From NCBI GenBank assembly GCA_036653075.1, contig JAVVUQ010000033.1:1-15750 (forward strand): DNA of 15,750 nt. Reading direction: 5' to 3'. The notes under the pieces are model-generated. The model saw only the letters and a program-made list of their open reading frames with translations, did no database searches and was not told the origin of the DNA. The position numbers and the translations under genes were made by a program. This document shows positions 13,429 through 15,750 of this stretch, one piece after another; position 1 is the stretch's first letter; each line of letters opens with the position of its first letter. Source of the stretch: JAVVUQ01 sp036653075. Its GTDB lineage: Bacteria > Bacillota > Clostridia > Christensenellales > CAG-314.

Positions 13429-15627
13429 TCATTGTTTTTTTAATACATTTCTCAATCTTAAAGAATTTAATACAACACAAATACTACTTATACTCATTGC
13501 TGCGGCTGCTATAATAGGATTAAGTTTTATATGAAAAAATGGATATAAAACGCCTGCTGCAATAGGAATTGAAATTATGTTATAGAAAAAAGCCCAAAAG
13601 AGGTTCATTTTAATTATTGTTAATGATTTTTTACTTATTTTTATTGCTCTTACCGCATCCATTAAATCGTTACCTACAAGCACTATATCGGCTGATTCAA
13701 TTGCAATGTCGCTGCCTGCTCCAATCGCCATTGCCACGTTAGCTGTTTCAAGCGCTACTGAGTCATTTATTCCATCTCCGATCATTAACACGTTTTTTCC
13801 TTCATTTTGTAATTTTTTAATAAATTCAGCTTTTTGACTCGGCATAACTTCAGATACAACTTCATCAACGCCCACAATTTCTTTTACATATTCTGCGCTC
13901 GCGTTATTATCACCAGTAAGCATATAAGTTTTTATGCCTTTATGTTTAAAAGCATGTATCGCTTCAATACTTGTTTGTTTTATTGTATCGCTTATAGTTG
14001 CATAACCAAGTAATTTTGTAGTTGAAGCTACCATTAGTACGGAAAATGTTCCAAAATCATAATTTTCTTTTATTTTTATATGTTCGCTTATATACTTTAA
14101 GTTTCCGCAATAGTATTTTTCGCCATTTATTATTCCTTCAACGCCTTTTCCCGCCTCATTTTTAAAATCTGTTACTGCCATGACAGAAACGCCTTTTTCA
14201 ATAATATATCGGTTAACAGCTTGCGCTATTGGATGTTTTGATTGATTTTCAAGTGACCCTAAGACCATCAAAAATTTATCGTCATAGCTTGCTATTTTAT
14301 TTACGTTCAACAATCCTTTAGTAATTGTACCTGTTTTATCCATAACTATTGTATCAACTAAGTGTAACTTTTCTAATGCTGCGGCGTCTTTGATTAATAT
14401 TCTATTTTTTGCAGCTATTGCTGTGGATATCATAATTACGATAGGAGTAGCTAATCCTAATGCGCAAGGACAACTTATTACTAAAACGGCTATACCTATT
14501 CCCAACGAAAATTCTAAGTCTTTTGTAACTAACATCCATATCGTAAATGCAATAGCAGATATAATCATAACAGATGGCACAAAAATACTACTTATTTTAT
14601 CAACTATCTTAGCTATTGGCGCTTTTGAATTTGATGCGTCCTCCACCATTTCAATAATTTTTGCTATTGTAGAATTTTTTGATGTAGACGTAGCTTTATA
14701 ATGTATTACTCCGTCAACGTTAATTGTACCGCCTATTACATTATCGCCAATAGTTTTATATTTAGGTATGCTCTCGCCCGTCATACTTGCTTCGTCAATA
14801 TTAGCGCCGCCATTTACAATTACGCCGTCAACGCCAATATTCATACCAGAAGTAACTTTAATAATATCATTTTGTTTAATTTCATCAACACTTATTTCTA
14901 TCTCAATTCCATTTACTATTTTTGTTGCTACTTTTCCGCTTAAATTCATCAATAACTTGAGCGCGTCGCCTGTTTTACTTTTTGAATTTGATTCTATATA
15001 TTTACCAATAGTAACTAATGTTAAAATAGTACCCGCCGATTCAAAATATAATTCCATATGATATTTATTAACTAATACATCGTCTCCTATATTTATGCCA
15101 TATTGCATTCTTATTATTGCAAATATTCCGTAAATTATAGCCGCCGTACTTCCTAAAGCGACTAATGTATCCATATTCGGTTTTCCTTTAAACAGTTTTT
15201 TGTATCCGCTTGTAAAATAAGAAAAATTCAAAATTATAATAGGTATTAACATTATAACTTGCGCTAAACCAAAATTTACAGCGTTTGACTTTCCAACTAA
15301 AAAATAAGGCAATGGCAAACCCACCATTGACCCCATTGATATATATAATAGTATAACTAAAAATACCGAAGATACGATTAACCTAATTTTATCAATATTG
15401 GATTTTTTTTCATATTTTAATTGTGTAAATACTTCCGCTCCATATCCAACATCTATAACGGCTTTTATTATATCCGTATCTGTAAGTTTATCCGTTTCTA
15501 CATCCATGGTATTATTTATTAAATTAACATTACAGCTTTTTACGCCATCTAATTTTTCTACTGCTTTTTGTACGTGCGCTTGGCAAGAAGAACAAGACAT
15601 TCCCTTTATACTAAACTTTTTTTTCAT
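13429..15627 (-). CDS. copA: Cu(+)-exporting P1B-type ATPase
   Basis: A 732-residue heavy-metal ATPase that pumps metal out of the cytoplasm across the inner membrane. A single N-terminal HMA domain has GMSCSSC (9-15). Membrane segments follow from about residue 80. The actuator has TGES (near 283-286), the transmembrane metal site is CPC (near 386-388), and the phosphorylation motif is DKTGT (aspartate near 430). HP (near 466) marks the nucleotide-binding domain, followed by GDGIND (near 618). The final two membrane helices carry the YN and MSISS motifs that go with Cu(+) specificity. Silver is the likely second substrate. ATG 15627 has GGAG 5 nt upstream. No copZ chaperone or csoR/copY regulator is visible. 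Its start overlaps the stop of the upstream GNAT gene, so it is probably translated as part of an operon. Confidence 0.94.
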   Translation of the reverse strand: MKKKFSIKGMSCSSCQAHVQKAVEKLDGVKSCNVNLINNTMDVETDKLTDTDIIKAVIDVGYGAEVFTQLKYEKKSNIDKIRLIVSSVFLVILLYISMGSMVGLPLPYFLVGKSNAVNFGLAQVIMLIPIIILNFSYFTSGYKKLFKGKPNMDTLVALGSTAAIIYGIFAIIRMQYGINIGDDVLVNKYHMELYFESAGTILTLVTIGKYIESNSKSKTGDALKLLMNLSGKVATKIVNGIEIEISVDEIKQNDIIKVTSGMNIGVDGVIVNGGANIDEASMTGESIPKYKTIGDNVIGGTINVDGVIHYKATSTSKNSTIAKIIEMVEDASNSKAPIAKIVDKISSIFVPSVMIISAIAFTIWMLVTKDLEFSLGIGIAVLVISCPCALGLATPIVIMISTAIAAKNRILIKDAAALEKLHLVDTIVMDKTGTITKGLLNVNKIASYDDKFLMVLGSLENQSKHPIAQAVNRYIIEKGVSVMAVTDFKNEAGKGVEGIINGEKYYCGNLKYISEHIKIKENYDFGTFSVLMVASTTKLLGYATISDTIKQTSIEAIHAFKHKGIKTYMLTGDNNASAEYVKEIVGVDEVVSEVMPSQKAEFIKKLQNEGKNVLMIGDGINDSVALETANVAMAIGAGSDIAIESADIVLVGNDLMDAVRAIKISKKSLTIIKMNLFWAFFYNIISIPIAAGVLYPFFHIKLNPIIAAAAMSISSICVVLNSLRLRNVLKKQ

Positions 15628-15750
15628 ATTTTCTCCAAAATTAAAGTATTATTTTTTTGATAAATTGTATGTTCTACCTCTTTACCATCATACGCTTTTA
15701 TAAATCTACCGACAGGTTTCATTCCTATTTTCATCGCAACATTAATCGAT
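15624..15750 (-). CDS. GNAT acetyltransferase, C-terminal part (cut by window end)
   Basis: An open frame enters from the window end and runs 41 residues to a TGA that overlaps the copper ATPase start as ATGA. The readable part SINVAMKIGMKPVGRFIK followed by YDGKEVEHTIYQ matches the end of RimJ/RimL-type GNAT N-acetyltransferases: the 'S-N-A-KLGM' helix, then a strand with G-F-K and EH-Y. The acetyl-CoA loop lies outside the window, so the substrate is unknown. The 4-bp overlap implies translational coupling with copA. Confidence 0.75.
   Translation of the reverse strand, partial: SINVAMKIGMKPVGRFIKAYDGKEVEHTIYQKNNTLILEKI

Noticed and set aside
14390..15061. Several + strand frames of 80-103 codons inside the copper ATPase gene
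   Set aside because: They are antisense shadows of a complete P-type ATPase with all motifs; none has a domain or ribosome site.
1..15750. Mollicute-type code with TGA as tryptophan
   Set aside because: TGA ends the TPK-HAD and GNAT frames at natural protein ends, and tryptophans inside recognised motifs are TGG.

Overview
The window is a strongly AT-rich bacterial chromosome segment with ordinary low-GC Firmicutes (Clostridia-like) architecture. This rests on GGAGG-type ribosome binding sites, near-consensus sigma-A promoters, the asp23/fakA pair divergent from rpmB as in Bacillus and clostridia, and a small protein type I associate with endospore-forming Firmicutes. TGA acts as a stop (for example at the end of the thiamine kinase fusion), so the code is standard. 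I cannot name a genus.

Layout. Positions 171-3701 (- strand) hold a run of asp23, fakA (DhaL fatty-acid kinase), a DUF1934/YwiB-like gene and an MBL-fold hydrolase. A divergent promoter region at 3702-3949 separates it from rpmB (3950-4138, +), which ends at a terminator and is followed by a PAP2 membrane phosphatase (4272-5192, +). A long bidirectional terminator lies between that gene and a membrane-anchored unknown protein (5329-6852, -), whose consensus promoter predicts a leaderless mRNA. Next are two divergent genes sharing one C-terminal domain: a 355-residue protein with 31 cysteines (6948-8015, -) and a 90-residue protein (8124-8396, +). A 377-bp gene-free stretch with repeats and hairpins follows.

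Acetoacetyl-CoA synthetase (8774-10753, -) and a NAT_N/GNAT_C-like acyltransferase-domain gene (10906-11679, -) come next. A compact, palindrome-rich divergent promoter separates the latter from a thiamine pyrophosphokinase-HAD phosphatase fusion (11864-13153, +). A bidirectional terminator and a degenerate tandem repeat precede a Cu(+)-exporting P-type ATPase (13429-15627, -). Its start overlaps the stop of a GNAT acetyltransferase cut off by the window end.

How the genes work together. Most are housekeeping (ribosome, fatty-acid incorporation, envelope lipid recycling, cofactor synthesis, metal export). The least ordinary parts are the paired cysteine-rich/short proteins with the shared domain, which I infer to be spore-surface related, the TPK-HAD fusion, and the palindromes in the promoter shared by the fusion and the acyltransferase-like gene. 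I found no clear defence system, transposon, CRISPR array, tRNA or rRNA.
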